A stretch of DNA of 64,000 nt, from assembly GCF_029080175.1 (NCBI RefSeq), contig NZ_JARFJC010000017.1; one strand, 5' to 3'. Each line of letters opens with the position of its first letter. Position 1 is the first letter of the stretch. Position numbers and translations under genes: made by a program. Below, in pieces: positions 25,318-33,324 of the stretch. The stretch is from Luteipulveratus flavus (GTDB lineage Bacteria > Actinomycetota > Actinomycetes > Actinomycetales > Dermatophilaceae). The notes beneath the pieces are model-generated. The model did not search any database and was not told the origin of the DNA. It saw nothing but the letters and a program-made list of their open reading frames with translations.

Positions 25318-26927
25318 TGTCCGACTTTCCCTGGTTGACCGCTCTCGGGGTCATCCCTCTCGTCGGTGCGCTCGTCGTCGGGTTCCTGCCCGGCGGTGCT
25401 GCCCGGCTGGCCCGTCCGCTGGCGCTGGGCTTCTCGCTGCTGACCCTCGTGGTCGGGATCCTCGCCGCGTTCCAGTTCAGCTGGGACGGCGCCGGTCGTG
25501 AGCAGTTCCAGCTCACCGAGACCCACTCGTGGATCAAGCAGTTCGGCGTCTCGTACGCGCTGGGCGTCGACGGCATCGCGCTCAGCCTGATCCTGATGAG
25601 CCTGGTGCTGGTGCCGATCTGCCTGGTCGCCGCGTGGGACGACGTCCCCCACCCGGGCCGCCGGCAGCAGACGTACTACGCGCTCATGCTGGTGCTGCTG
25701 ACGTTCATGATCGGCGTCTTCTCCGCGACCGACGTCTTCCTGTTCTACGTGTTCTTCGAGGCGATGCTGATCCCGGTCTACTTCCTGATCGGGTCCTTCG
25801 GCGGCTCGAACCGGCAGTACGCCGCGGTGAAGTTCCTGCTCTTCTCGCTGCTCGGCGGGCTGATCATGCTCGTCGCCGTCATCGCGCTGTACGTCCAGGG
25901 CCCCGGTGGCGCGGACGGCTTCCTGATCTCCCGTCTCACCGGCCTGGACATCTCCACCGGGACCGAGCGCTGGCTGTTCGTCGGCTTCTTCTTCGCGTTC
26001 GCGGTGAAGGCGCCGATGTGGCCGGTGCACACCTGGCTGCCCGACGCCGCCACCGAGGCGCGCCCGGCGACTGCCGTGCTGCTCGTCGGCGTGCTGGACA
26101 AGGTCGGCACCTTCGGGATGATCCGCTTCTGCCTGCAGCTCTTCCCGGATGCCGCCAAGTGGGCCACGCCGGTCGTGATCACCCTCGCGGTGATCTCCAT
26201 CCTGTACGCGGCGCTGGTCGCCATCGGCCAGACCGACATGATGCGGCTGATCGCGTACACCTCGGTGAGCCACTTCGGCTTCATCGTGCTGGGCATCTTC
26301 GCGATGACCAGCACCGCGCACCTCGGCTCGACGCTATACATGGTCAACCACGGGTTCACCACGGCCGCGCTGTTCCTGTTCGCCGGCATGCTCGTCGCGC
26401 GCCGTGGCAGCAAGAACATCGGCGACTACGGCGGCTGGCAGCGGGTCACCCCCGCGCTCGGCGGCGTGTTCCTGGTGGCCGGTCTGTCCGCGCTGTCGCT
26501 GCCGGGCCTGAACTCCTTCGTCTCCGAGTTCCTCGTGATGGCAGGGGCGTTCGCCAAGTACAAGGTCGCGACGTCGATCGCCGTCGCGGGCGTGATCCTC
26601 GCGGCGCTGTACATCCTGCTGATGTACCGCGACGTGATGACCGGCCCGAAGCCCGAGCTCGAGAGCGTCGGTGCCGGCACGTCCGGCGGTCCCTCCGCCG
26701 GTGCGACGAGCATGGTGCGCGACCTGACCGCGCGCGAGAAGCTGGTCGCCGCTCCGCTGATCGCCCTGCTCGTGCTCCTCGGGTTCTTCCCGAAGCCGGC
26801 GCTGGACCTGCTGCGTCCCGCGGTCAGCACGACGCTGCACTACGTCGGCGTCAGCGACCCCAAGCCCGATGTCCTGCCCGCCGCCGACAGCACGTCCGGT
26901 GGTTCTGCTGAGGGGAGCTCCAAGTGA
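25317..26927 (+). CDS. nuoM: NADH-quinone oxidoreductase subunit M
   Basis: An antiporter-like proton-pumping subunit of 536 residues. The key Glu of helix 5 is in YVFFEAMLIPVYFLIG. The broken-helix Lys region is FFAFAVKAPMWPVHTWLPDAATEARPATAVLL, and a further polar segment follows in TDMMRLIAYTSVSHFGF. ATG at 25317 overlaps the nuoL stop by one base; an in-frame GTG 15 bases upstream is less likely. Confidence 0.97.
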   Translation: MSDFPWLTALGVIPLVGALVVGFLPGGAARLARPLALGFSLLTLVVGILAAFQFSWDGAGREQFQLTETHSWIKQFGVSYALGVDGIALSLILMSLVLVPICLVAAWDDVPHPGRRQQTYYALMLVLLTFMIGVFSATDVFLFYVFFEAMLIPVYFLIGSFGGSNRQYAAVKFLLFSLLGGLIMLVAVIALYVQGPGGADGFLISRLTGLDISTGTERWLFVGFFFAFAVKAPMWPVHTWLPDAATEARPATAVLLVGVLDKVGTFGMIRFCLQLFPDAAKWATPVVITLAVISILYAALVAIGQTDMMRLIAYTSVSHFGFIVLGIFAMTSTAHLGSTLYMVNHGFTTAALFLFAGMLVARRGSKNIGDYGGWQRVTPALGGVFLVAGLSALSLPGLNSFVSEFLVMAGAFAKYKVATSIAVAGVILAALYILLMYRDVMTGPKPELESVGAGTSGGPSAGATSMVRDLTAREKLVAAPLIALLVLLGFFPKPALDLLRPAVSTTLHYVGVSDPKPDVLPAADSTSGGSAEGSSK

Positions 26928-28486
26928 CCGCCGCGCTGAGCAGCGTGCCCGCTGCCGACTTCGTCGCGACGAAGGTCGAGTACGCCGCCGTCCTGCCGAT
27001 GTTCATCGTGTTCGGCATGGCTCTGGTCGGGGTCCTCGTCGAGGCGTTCGCGCCGCGGCGGGTGCGGTACCCGATCCAGCTGGTGCTGACCCTCGGGGGT
27101 CTGGTCGCCGCGTTCCTGGTGCTGGTCCTGTACTCCCGCGACCACCAGGCCAAGACGGCCGGTGGCGCGATCGTGATCGACGGCCCGGCGCTGTTCCTCC
27201 AGGGCACGGTGCTGGTCCTCGGGGCCGTCGGCCTGCTGGCGATGGCCGAGCGGCTGGACAGCGCGGCTCCCGACACGTTCACCCAGTCCGGGTCGGCCGT
27301 GCCGGGCTCTCCCCAGGAGGCCGCCGCGGTCCGGATGGGCGCGACGACCACCGAGGTCTTCCCGCTCGTCCTGTTCGCGATCAGCGGCATGATGATGTTC
27401 CCCGCGGCCGGTGACCTGCTGACGATGTTCGTCGCGCTCGAGGTGCTCTCGCTGCCGCTGTACATCCTCACCGGCCTGGCCCGACGCCGTCGCCTGCTGT
27501 CGCAGGAGGCCTCGCTGAAGTACTTCCTGCTCGGCGCGTTCTCCTCCGCGTTCTTCCTGTTCGGGTCTGCGCTGATCTACGGCTTCGCCGGTTCGGTGCG
27601 CTTCGGCGAGATCGCCAAGGCCGTGCCCCAGGTCGGCGGGATGGACAGCATCGCCGTGCCGGGCGTCCTGCTGATCGCGGTCGGCCTGCTCTTCAAGATC
27701 GGCGCGGTGCCGTTCCACTCCTGGACGCCGGACGTCTACCAGGGGGCCCCGACGCCGGTGACCGGCTTCATGGCCGCCTGCACCAAGATCGCCGCCTTCG
27801 GTGCGCTGCTGCGCGTGCTGTACGTCGCGTTCGAGGGGCTGCGCTGGAACTGGCAGCCGGTGGTCGCGGTCGTCGCCGCCCTGACGATGATCGTCGGCGC
27901 CGTGCTGTCGGTGACGCAGACCGACGTCAAGCGGCTGCTCGCGTACTCCTCCATCACCCACGCCGGGTTCGTCCTGGTCGGGGTCCTGGCGATGGACCGG
28001 ACCGGGGTCTCCTCCACGATGTTCTACCTGGTCGCGTACGGCTTCTCGACGATCGCCGCGTTCGCGCTGATCGCCCTCGTCCGCTCGTCCGGCTCGGAGG
28101 CGACCCACCTGTCCCAGTGGGCCGGTCTGGGCAAGAGCAGCCCGGTCCTGGCGGGAGCGTTCTCGTTCCTGATGCTGGCGTTCGCGGGCATCCCGCTGAC
28201 CTCCGGCTTCACCGCGAAGTTCGCGGTGTTCGGAGCGGCCATCGCCCACGACGGCACCTGGCTGGCCGTGATCGGTGTCCTCGCCTCGGCGGTGACGGCG
28301 TTCGTCTACGTCCGGGTGATCGTGCTGATGTACTTCTCCGAGCCCTCCGGTGACACCGCGGTGCTCACGCCGTCGGTGCTGACCTCGACCGCCGTGACGA
28401 TCGGCGTCGCCGCGACCCTGCTGCTGGGCATCGTCCCGTCGCCGCTGCTGGACCTGGCGCACGACTCGTCGCTGTTCCTGCCATGA
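26924..28486 (+). CDS. nuoN: NADH-quinone oxidoreductase subunit N
   Basis: The third antiporter-like subunit and the last of the main operon, 520 residues. The helix-5 Glu (FVALEVLSLPLYILTG) and the Lys-bearing core LLFKIGAVPFHSWTPDVYQGAPTPVTGF are present, with TDVKRLLAYSSITHAGF downstream. GTG at 26924 overlaps the nuoM stop by 4 bases, and its stop in turn overlaps the polyprenyl synthase gene by 4 bases. Confidence 0.97.
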   Translation: MTAALSSVPAADFVATKVEYAAVLPMFIVFGMALVGVLVEAFAPRRVRYPIQLVLTLGGLVAAFLVLVLYSRDHQAKTAGGAIVIDGPALFLQGTVLVLGAVGLLAMAERLDSAAPDTFTQSGSAVPGSPQEAAAVRMGATTTEVFPLVLFAISGMMMFPAAGDLLTMFVALEVLSLPLYILTGLARRRRLLSQEASLKYFLLGAFSSAFFLFGSALIYGFAGSVRFGEIAKAVPQVGGMDSIAVPGVLLIAVGLLFKIGAVPFHSWTPDVYQGAPTPVTGFMAACTKIAAFGALLRVLYVAFEGLRWNWQPVVAVVAALTMIVGAVLSVTQTDVKRLLAYSSITHAGFVLVGVLAMDRTGVSSTMFYLVAYGFSTIAAFALIALVRSSGSEATHLSQWAGLGKSSPVLAGAFSFLMLAFAGIPLTSGFTAKFAVFGAAIAHDGTWLAVIGVLASAVTAFVYVRVIVLMYFSEPSGDTAVLTPSVLTSTAVTIGVAATLLLGIVPSPLLDLAHDSSLFLP

Positions 28487-29484
28487 CCACGTCCGCGCCG
28501 CTCGCCGTCCTGCCGGGGCTGTCCGAGGAGCTCAGCACCCGTCTGTTCGAGGGGCTGGGTGAGGTCGACCGCCGGCTGCGTGAGGTCGTCGACCACGACG
28601 ACCCGTTCATCGCCGGTGCGTCGCACCACCTGGTGGACGCGGGCGGCAAGCGGTTCCGTCCGCTGCTGACCCTGCTGACCGCCGAGCTGGGCTCGGGCCG
28701 CAACGCCCAGGTGGTCGACGCCGCCGCCGGGGTGGAGCTGACGCACCTGGCTTCGCTCTACCACGACGACGTCATGGACGAGGCGAGCGTGCGCCGCGGC
28801 GTCCGCAGCGCCAACGCCGCGTACGACAACTCGACCGCGATCCTGGTCGGTGACCTGCTGTTCGGGAAGGCCTCCGAGCTCGTGGCCGGCCTCGGCTCGG
28901 ACGCCGTGCTGATCCAGGCGCAGACGTTCGTCCGGCTGTGCGCCGGGCAGATCCAGGACGAGCGGCAGGCGCCCCGGGGTGCCGACCCGATGCAGCACTA
29001 CCTGCAGGTGCTGGCCGACAAGACGGGCGTCCTCATCGCGACCGCGGCCCGCTACGGCGCGATGTTCGGCGGCTGTCCGGACTCGACGGTCGAGGTGCTG
29101 CGCGAGTACGGCGAGCTGGTCGGCATGGTCTTCCAGCTGTCCGACGACATCCTCGACATCACCTCCGAGCAGGACGAGTCCGGCAAGATGCCCGGCACGG
29201 ACCTGCGCGAGGGCGTGGTCACGCTGCCGGTGCTGTACGCCCGCGCGTCCGACGACCCGGCCGACGCCAGGCTGCAGGAGCTGCTGAGCGCCGACCTCAC
29301 CGACGACACGCTGCACGCGGAGGCGCTGGACCTGCTGCGGTCGCACGCCGCGGTCCGGCAGGCCCGCGAGCACACCATCGGCCTGGCGCAGCGCGCGGCC
29401 GACCTCATCGCCACGCTGGGCGACGGGCCGGCGCAGGACGCGCTGCGCCAGCTGCCCCTGGCCGTGGCACGCCGCACGGCCTGA
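28483..29484 (+). CDS. Long-chain trans-polyprenyl diphosphate synthase
   Basis: Builds the isoprenoid chain, most likely for the menaquinone side chain given the context. The 333-residue protein has the first Asp-rich motif as DDVMD (in YHDDVMDEA, near 90; the helix before it carries LASL) and the second as DDILD (LSDDILDIT, near 222), plus GGKRFRPLL (substrate-binding Lys/Arg) near 52. These fit the heptaprenyl/solanesyl class (GrcC, HepT). It is translationally coupled to nuoN by a 4-base overlap, so quinone side-chain synthesis and complex I are co-expressed. Chain length cannot be assigned with certainty from sequence. Confidence 0.93.
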   Translation: MTTSAPLAVLPGLSEELSTRLFEGLGEVDRRLREVVDHDDPFIAGASHHLVDAGGKRFRPLLTLLTAELGSGRNAQVVDAAAGVELTHLASLYHDDVMDEASVRRGVRSANAAYDNSTAILVGDLLFGKASELVAGLGSDAVLIQAQTFVRLCAGQIQDERQAPRGADPMQHYLQVLADKTGVLIATAARYGAMFGGCPDSTVEVLREYGELVGMVFQLSDDILDITSEQDESGKMPGTDLREGVVTLPVLYARASDDPADARLQELLSADLTDDTLHAEALDLLRSHAAVRQAREHTIGLAQRAADLIATLGDGPAQDALRQLPLAVARRTA

Positions 29485-29489
29485 GGCAG

Positions 29490-29508
29490 CCGGCGTTCAG
29501 AGCGCCGG
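29490..29508. terminator. Short inverted repeat between convergent genes
   Basis: CCGGCG (29490-29495) and CGCCGG (29503-29508) flank a 7-base loop just after the polyprenyl synthase stop, overlapping the end of the convergent glycosyltransferase gene. The 6-bp stem has no T tract, so it is at best a weak terminator. Confidence 0.3.
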
Positions 29509-30759
29509 TCGCTCGCGGAAGATCCACCGCCGCATCGCCGCGAACCGGACCGCCGTCGCGACCAGGTTCGCGACAGCGACGACGGCCGTCGCGACGCCGG
29601 TGCTCGCACCGTCGGTGGCGGCGTTCAGCACGGCCAGGGCGAGCGCCGTCGTGGACCAGGTGATCGCGAAGATCAGCAACGCCTGGCCGTGCTGCACCAG
29701 CGCGCCGGACCGGCCCCGTACCCCGAAGGTCCACGACCGGTTGGCCGCGGTGTTGAGGACGGTCGCGACCAGCAGCGCGAGCAGGTTCGCCGCCTGCCGC
29801 TCGATCCCGCCGGCGGCCAGCAGGGCGAACAGGCCCAGGTGCAGCACGGTGCTCAGCACCCCGATCACGGCGAACCGCGCGAGCTGACCGCCGAGCGGCG
29901 AGCCGGAGCGAGCGACCTGGACGACCGGGCCGTCGGGTCCGTCGAGGACCACCGAGCCGCGTCCGAGCCGGCCGGCGATGTCGTCCACGGGCAGGGCGCC
30001 GGACCGCAGCGCCCGCCGTACCCGCAGCACGCCACGAAGGTCGTCCTTGGCGGTCCGGAGGACGTCGACGCGGCTGTCCGGGTCGTCGTACCAGTCGACC
30101 GGGACCTCGTGGATGCGCAGCCCGCAGCGCTGGGCGAGGACGAGCAGCTCGGTGTCGAAGAACCAGGTGTCGTCCTCCACCAGGGGCAGCAGCTCCTGGG
30201 CCACGTCCCGCCGGATCGCCTTGAACCCGCACTGGGCGTCGGAGAACCGCGCACCCAGCCCGAGCCGGAGCACCCGGTTGTAGCACCGCGAGATCACCTC
30301 CCGCTGCGTACCCCGAATGACGTTGGCGCCGTGAGCGATCCGTGATCCGATCGCCAGGTCGGAGTGGCCGGACAGCAGGGGAGCGATGAGTGGTCCGAGC
30401 GCCGCCAGGTCGGTCGACAGGTCGACGTCCATGTACGCGAGGACCGGCGCGTCGCTGGCGAGCCACACCTGCCGCAGTGCCCGGCCGCGACCCTTCTCGG
30501 GGAGGACGACCACCGCCACCTCGGGCAGCGCGTCCTGTAACCGGTGCGCCACCGCCAGAGTGCCGTCGGTGCTGGCGTTGTCGGCCACCGTGATGCGGAA
30601 CGGGTAGACGAGGTGCTCGACCAGGTAGGTGTGCAGTCGCGTGATGGAGGCAGCGAGCACGTGCTCCTCGTTGTACACCGGGACGACCACGTCCAGCACG
30701 GCGGTGGGCCGGACGGCGCCGGCCGGGACCGGCGCCGTCGGGCTCTGCAGGGTTGTCAT
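29497..30759 (-). CDS. GT2 glycosyltransferase fused to a GtrA-like membrane domain (YkcC-like)
   Basis: The 420-residue protein begins with a family-2 glycosyltransferase domain (about 22-250: VVVPVYNEEHVL, VADNASTDGT, the DxD-type YMDVDLSTD, CGFKAIRR). A GtrA-type domain with four transmembrane helices follows (about 290-410: LARFAVIGVLSTVLHLGLFAL, NLLALLVATVLNTAANRSWTF). Such enzymes load a sugar onto polyprenyl phosphate and help present it across the membrane. ATG at 30759 has AGGGAG upstream. The neighbouring GT39-type gene on the same strand forms the ykcC-ykcB pair seen in many Gram-positives. The sugar and final acceptor are unknown. Confidence 0.88.
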   Translation of the reverse strand: MTTLQSPTAPVPAGAVRPTAVLDVVVPVYNEEHVLAASITRLHTYLVEHLVYPFRITVADNASTDGTLAVAHRLQDALPEVAVVVLPEKGRGRALRQVWLASDAPVLAYMDVDLSTDLAALGPLIAPLLSGHSDLAIGSRIAHGANVIRGTQREVISRCYNRVLRLGLGARFSDAQCGFKAIRRDVAQELLPLVEDDTWFFDTELLVLAQRCGLRIHEVPVDWYDDPDSRVDVLRTAKDDLRGVLRVRRALRSGALPVDDIAGRLGRGSVVLDGPDGPVVQVARSGSPLGGQLARFAVIGVLSTVLHLGLFALLAAGGIERQAANLLALLVATVLNTAANRSWTFGVRGRSGALVQHGQALLIFAITWSTTALALAVLNAATDGASTGVATAVVAVANLVATAVRFAAMRRWIFRERPAL

Positions 30760-30788
30760 GTCCGGATCTCCCTGGTTCTCAGCGCTGC

Positions 30789-32792
30789 TCAACTGCCCGA
30801 GGACGGCTGGGTGAGGTCGTAGAACGTCTGCCCGCCGATCGTCACCGACGTGAAGTTCTGCTGGACCCAGCTGCTGATCTGGCTTCCGGTGCCGCTTCCA
30901 CCCATGCCACCGCCCATGCCGCCGCCGGCGAGGAAGTAGTGGATCTTGCCCTCGGCGACGTACTGCTTGAACTGTGCGAGCGTCGGGCTCGGGTCGGAGC
31001 CGTTGAACCCGCCGATCGCCATCACCGGCAGCTGGGAGCCCAGCTGGAGGCCGGCCGCGTTCTGCGAACCGATGGCCGCGGCGACCCAGGTGTAGGACGA
31101 GGCGTCGCTGCGCAGGGCCTGCACGACCGTGCTGCTGGCGGTCGAGGCGTTCAGCAGACCGCCCATGCCACCAGCAGGACCCGCCTGCGTCGTCCCACCA
31201 GGTGCGCCACCCGTACCGCCGGGCGGACGACCGCCGCCGCCACCACCCGGACCACCCATGCCGCCGGTGCTCGGACCCGCGGTGACGATGGAGCCGGTGT
31301 GGCCCTGCTGGATCGTGTCGATACTGTACGCCGCGGGTCCGGCCAGCCCGGCGGTCAGCGCGGCCGCGAGGACCAGCGGGACCGCCCGGCGGTGCATCCA
31401 GCGCAGCGCGAGCAGGAGCAGTGCGGCCGCCATACCGACGGCGAGGACGCCGATCCGCAGCGGGCCGAACGCGGTCGTGCGGGACAGCAGGACGAAGCTC
31501 CAGGTCGCGGTCGCTGCCGTGGCCGTGGCGAGGGTGACCGACCCGACCGAGCGGTCCCGGCGCTGCCACGCCTCCCAGCCGCCGAGGCCGACGAGCGCGG
31601 CGATCGCCGGGGCCAGGGCCACGGTGTAGTACTCGTGGAAGATGCCGGCCATGAACGAGAACGTCAGCATCGTGACGACCAGCCAGCCGCCCCAGACCAG
31701 GTACGCGGCGCGGCGCAGGTCTGTGCGAGGCGCGCGGCCGCGCAGGACCAGGCCGACGACCAGCAGGATCAGCGCGGACGGCATCAGCCAGCTGATCTGA
31801 CCGCCCACCGAGGAGGAGAACATCCGGAACAGGCCGGTCTGACCCCAGCCGCCGCCTCCACCACCGCCGCCGACGGAGCCGGACTCGTTGCCGTTGATCC
31901 GGCCGAGGCCGTTGTACCCGAACGTCAGCTCCAGGAAGGAGTTGGTCTGGCTGCCGCCGATGTAGGGCCGCGCGCTCGCCGGGACGAGCTCGACGACCGC
32001 GACCCACCAGCCGGCGGACAGCACCATGGCCGCGACGCCCGCGAGGGCGCCGATCACTCTGCGCGGCAACGAGGTCCGCGCGGCGACGAGGTAGGCGATG
32101 CCGAAGAACGGTACGACCAGCAGGACCTGCAGCGTCTTGGTCAGGAAGCCGAGCCCGATGAAGGCACCGACCAGCACCATCCACCGGACCGAGCCCTTCT
32201 CGATCGACCGCATCGTCGCCCAGGCGCCGAGGGCCATCAGGAAGGTGAGCAGCGCGTCCGGGTTGTTGAACCGGAACATCAGCACGGCCACCGGGGTGAG
32301 CGCCATGACGGCGCCGGCGACCAGACCGGCCGCCGCGGACGCGTACCGCTTGACCGACGCGTACACGACGGCGACGGTGCCGACCCCCATCAGCACCTGG
32401 GGCAGCAGGATGGCGAACGAGCTGAGCCCGAGCACCCGGACGGACAACGCCATCAGCCACAGGGAGGCGGGTGGTTTGTCGACGGTGATCGAGCTCGCGG
32501 CGTCGGAGCTGCCGTAGAAGAACGCCTTCCAGCTGTCGCCGCCCGCTTGCACGGCGGCCGAGTAGAAGGAGTTCGCGTATCCGCTGGCCGTCAGGTTGGT
32601 GAAGTAGAACGCCGCCGTCGCCAGCAGCAGGGCCAGGAGCGCCGGGCGCGCCCAGCGCGGGTCGTCGTCGGGGCCGCGCCACCAGCGCCGGCCGCGTGAC
32701 CGGACGGGGGCGGCGACTGCGCCCTCGGACCCGGTCGACGTGCCTCGCCGGCGGCTCGCGGAGGAGCCTGGGGTGAAGGTCATGGTGTCCAT
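30789..32792 (-). CDS. GT39-type membrane mannosyltransferase (YkcB-like)
   Basis: A 667-residue polytopic glycosyltransferase of the ArnT/PMT superfamily using a lipid-linked sugar. About eleven to twelve helices are visible, with the early periplasmic loop SASSITVDKPPASLW (catalytic-type Asp) and MFRFNNPDALLT. Two glycine-rich tracts stand out: one near residue 315 (eight consecutive Gly) and a longer Gly/Pro/Met-rich linker near 535-580. This is followed by the C-terminal soluble YkcA/B-type domain (NASTASSTVVQALRSDASSYTWVAA, FKQYVAEGKIHYFL). Two starts are close: ATG at 32792 (used) and ATG at 32783; neither has a clear ribosome-binding site. It is probably co-transcribed with the downstream YkcC-like gene (29-base gap). 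Confidence 0.86.
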   Translation of the reverse strand: MDTMTFTPGSSASRRRGTSTGSEGAVAAPVRSRGRRWWRGPDDDPRWARPALLALLLATAAFYFTNLTASGYANSFYSAAVQAGGDSWKAFFYGSSDAASSITVDKPPASLWLMALSVRVLGLSSFAILLPQVLMGVGTVAVVYASVKRYASAAAGLVAGAVMALTPVAVLMFRFNNPDALLTFLMALGAWATMRSIEKGSVRWMVLVGAFIGLGFLTKTLQVLLVVPFFGIAYLVAARTSLPRRVIGALAGVAAMVLSAGWWVAVVELVPASARPYIGGSQTNSFLELTFGYNGLGRINGNESGSVGGGGGGGGWGQTGLFRMFSSSVGGQISWLMPSALILLVVGLVLRGRAPRTDLRRAAYLVWGGWLVVTMLTFSFMAGIFHEYYTVALAPAIAALVGLGGWEAWQRRDRSVGSVTLATATAATATWSFVLLSRTTAFGPLRIGVLAVGMAAALLLLALRWMHRRAVPLVLAAALTAGLAGPAAYSIDTIQQGHTGSIVTAGPSTGGMGGPGGGGGGRPPGGTGGAPGGTTQAGPAGGMGGLLNASTASSTVVQALRSDASSYTWVAAAIGSQNAAGLQLGSQLPVMAIGGFNGSDPSPTLAQFKQYVAEGKIHYFLAGGGMGGGMGGSGTGSQISSWVQQNFTSVTIGGQTFYDLTQPSSGS

Positions 32793-32879
32793 GGCGAGGA
32801 GATTCGCGAGGGGCGCTGTGCGGATCCTGTGGCGGGCCTTTGGCGCCGGGGTGAGCCGGGTCGGGCCCACCGCGTACCG

Positions 32880-32912
32880 CGGTCACGGGCCGGTCACAGC
32901 AGCGCCACAGGC
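32880..32912 (+). promoter_or_regulatory. Three 11-bp direct repeats, Pho-box-like, before the small exported protein gene
   Basis: CGGTCAC begins at 32880 and again at 32891, and the related GCGCCAC begins at 32902, all at an exact 11-base period. This resembles the 11-base repeat unit of actinomycete PhoP boxes (GTTCACC-type core), though the match to the core is only partial. The array ends 63 bases before the ATG at 32976. Confidence 0.35.
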
Positions 32913-32975
32913 GAGGTGAGCACAGTCCCGACCAGCGGCGTTCGCCCGAACGTGCAACAACCTCGAGGAGATCCG

Positions 32976-33254
32976 ATGGACGACCAGCAACCCACCGCAC
33001 CGGCGATCCGTGAGCCCCGCTGGTCGGGGAAGAAGACCGCGGTGACGGCGGCGCTCGCGCTCAGCCTCGCCTCCGGCGGGTCGATCGCCGCGGCGGCCGC
33101 GCTGCCGCAGGGGTCCGGCGGCGGCGGGACGGGCGGCCCGCCCGGCACGATGCGGGGCGGTGGTCAGCGGCCGCCGTGGATGCAGCAGCAGGGCCAGAAC
33201 CAGCAGGGTCAGGCGCCCGGCGCCGCGGCCCCGGGAGGAGCCGCCGCCCCCTGA
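32976..33254 (+). CDS. Small exported or membrane-anchored Gly/Pro/Gln-rich protein
   Basis: A 92-residue protein of unknown function. ATG at 32976 lies 5 bases after GAGGAG. After a basic N-terminus (WSGKK near 18-22) comes one hydrophobic segment (TAVTAALALSLASGGSIAAAAAL, about 23-45) that could be a signal or anchor. The rest is low complexity: Gly-rich, then RPPWMQQQGQNQQG, then an Ala/Pro/Gly tail. It is divergent from the GT39 gene, whose own long Gly/Pro tracts look similar in composition. I recognise no family. The start context and codon pattern support a real gene, with moderate confidence. Confidence 0.55.
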   Translation: MDDQQPTAPAIREPRWSGKKTAVTAALALSLASGGSIAAAAALPQGSGGGGTGGPPGTMRGGGQRPPWMQQQGQNQQGQAPGAAAPGGAAAP

Positions 33255-33270
33255 CCCGCTGCCTTGACGC

Positions 33271-33308
33271 GCGAGCCGCACCCCGACGGGTCCCGGGGTG
33301 CGGCTCGC
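33271..33308. terminator. Strong bidirectional hairpin between convergent genes
   Basis: A perfect 15-bp stem: GCGAGCCGCACCCCG (33271-33285) and its complement at 33294-33308, with an 8-base loop. It lies between the stop of the small exported protein and the stop of the convergent phoX gene. No T tract follows on either strand, the usual form in high-G+C actinomycetes. Confidence 0.8.
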
Positions 33309-33324
33309 GGTCGTACGTCAGGCG

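Noticed and set aside
29497..33000. A 1167-codon minus-strand frame suggesting a giant glycosyltransferase
   Set aside because: The upstream two thirds is a shadow of the GT39 gene in another frame. A good ribosome-binding site and ATG at 30759 mark the real start.
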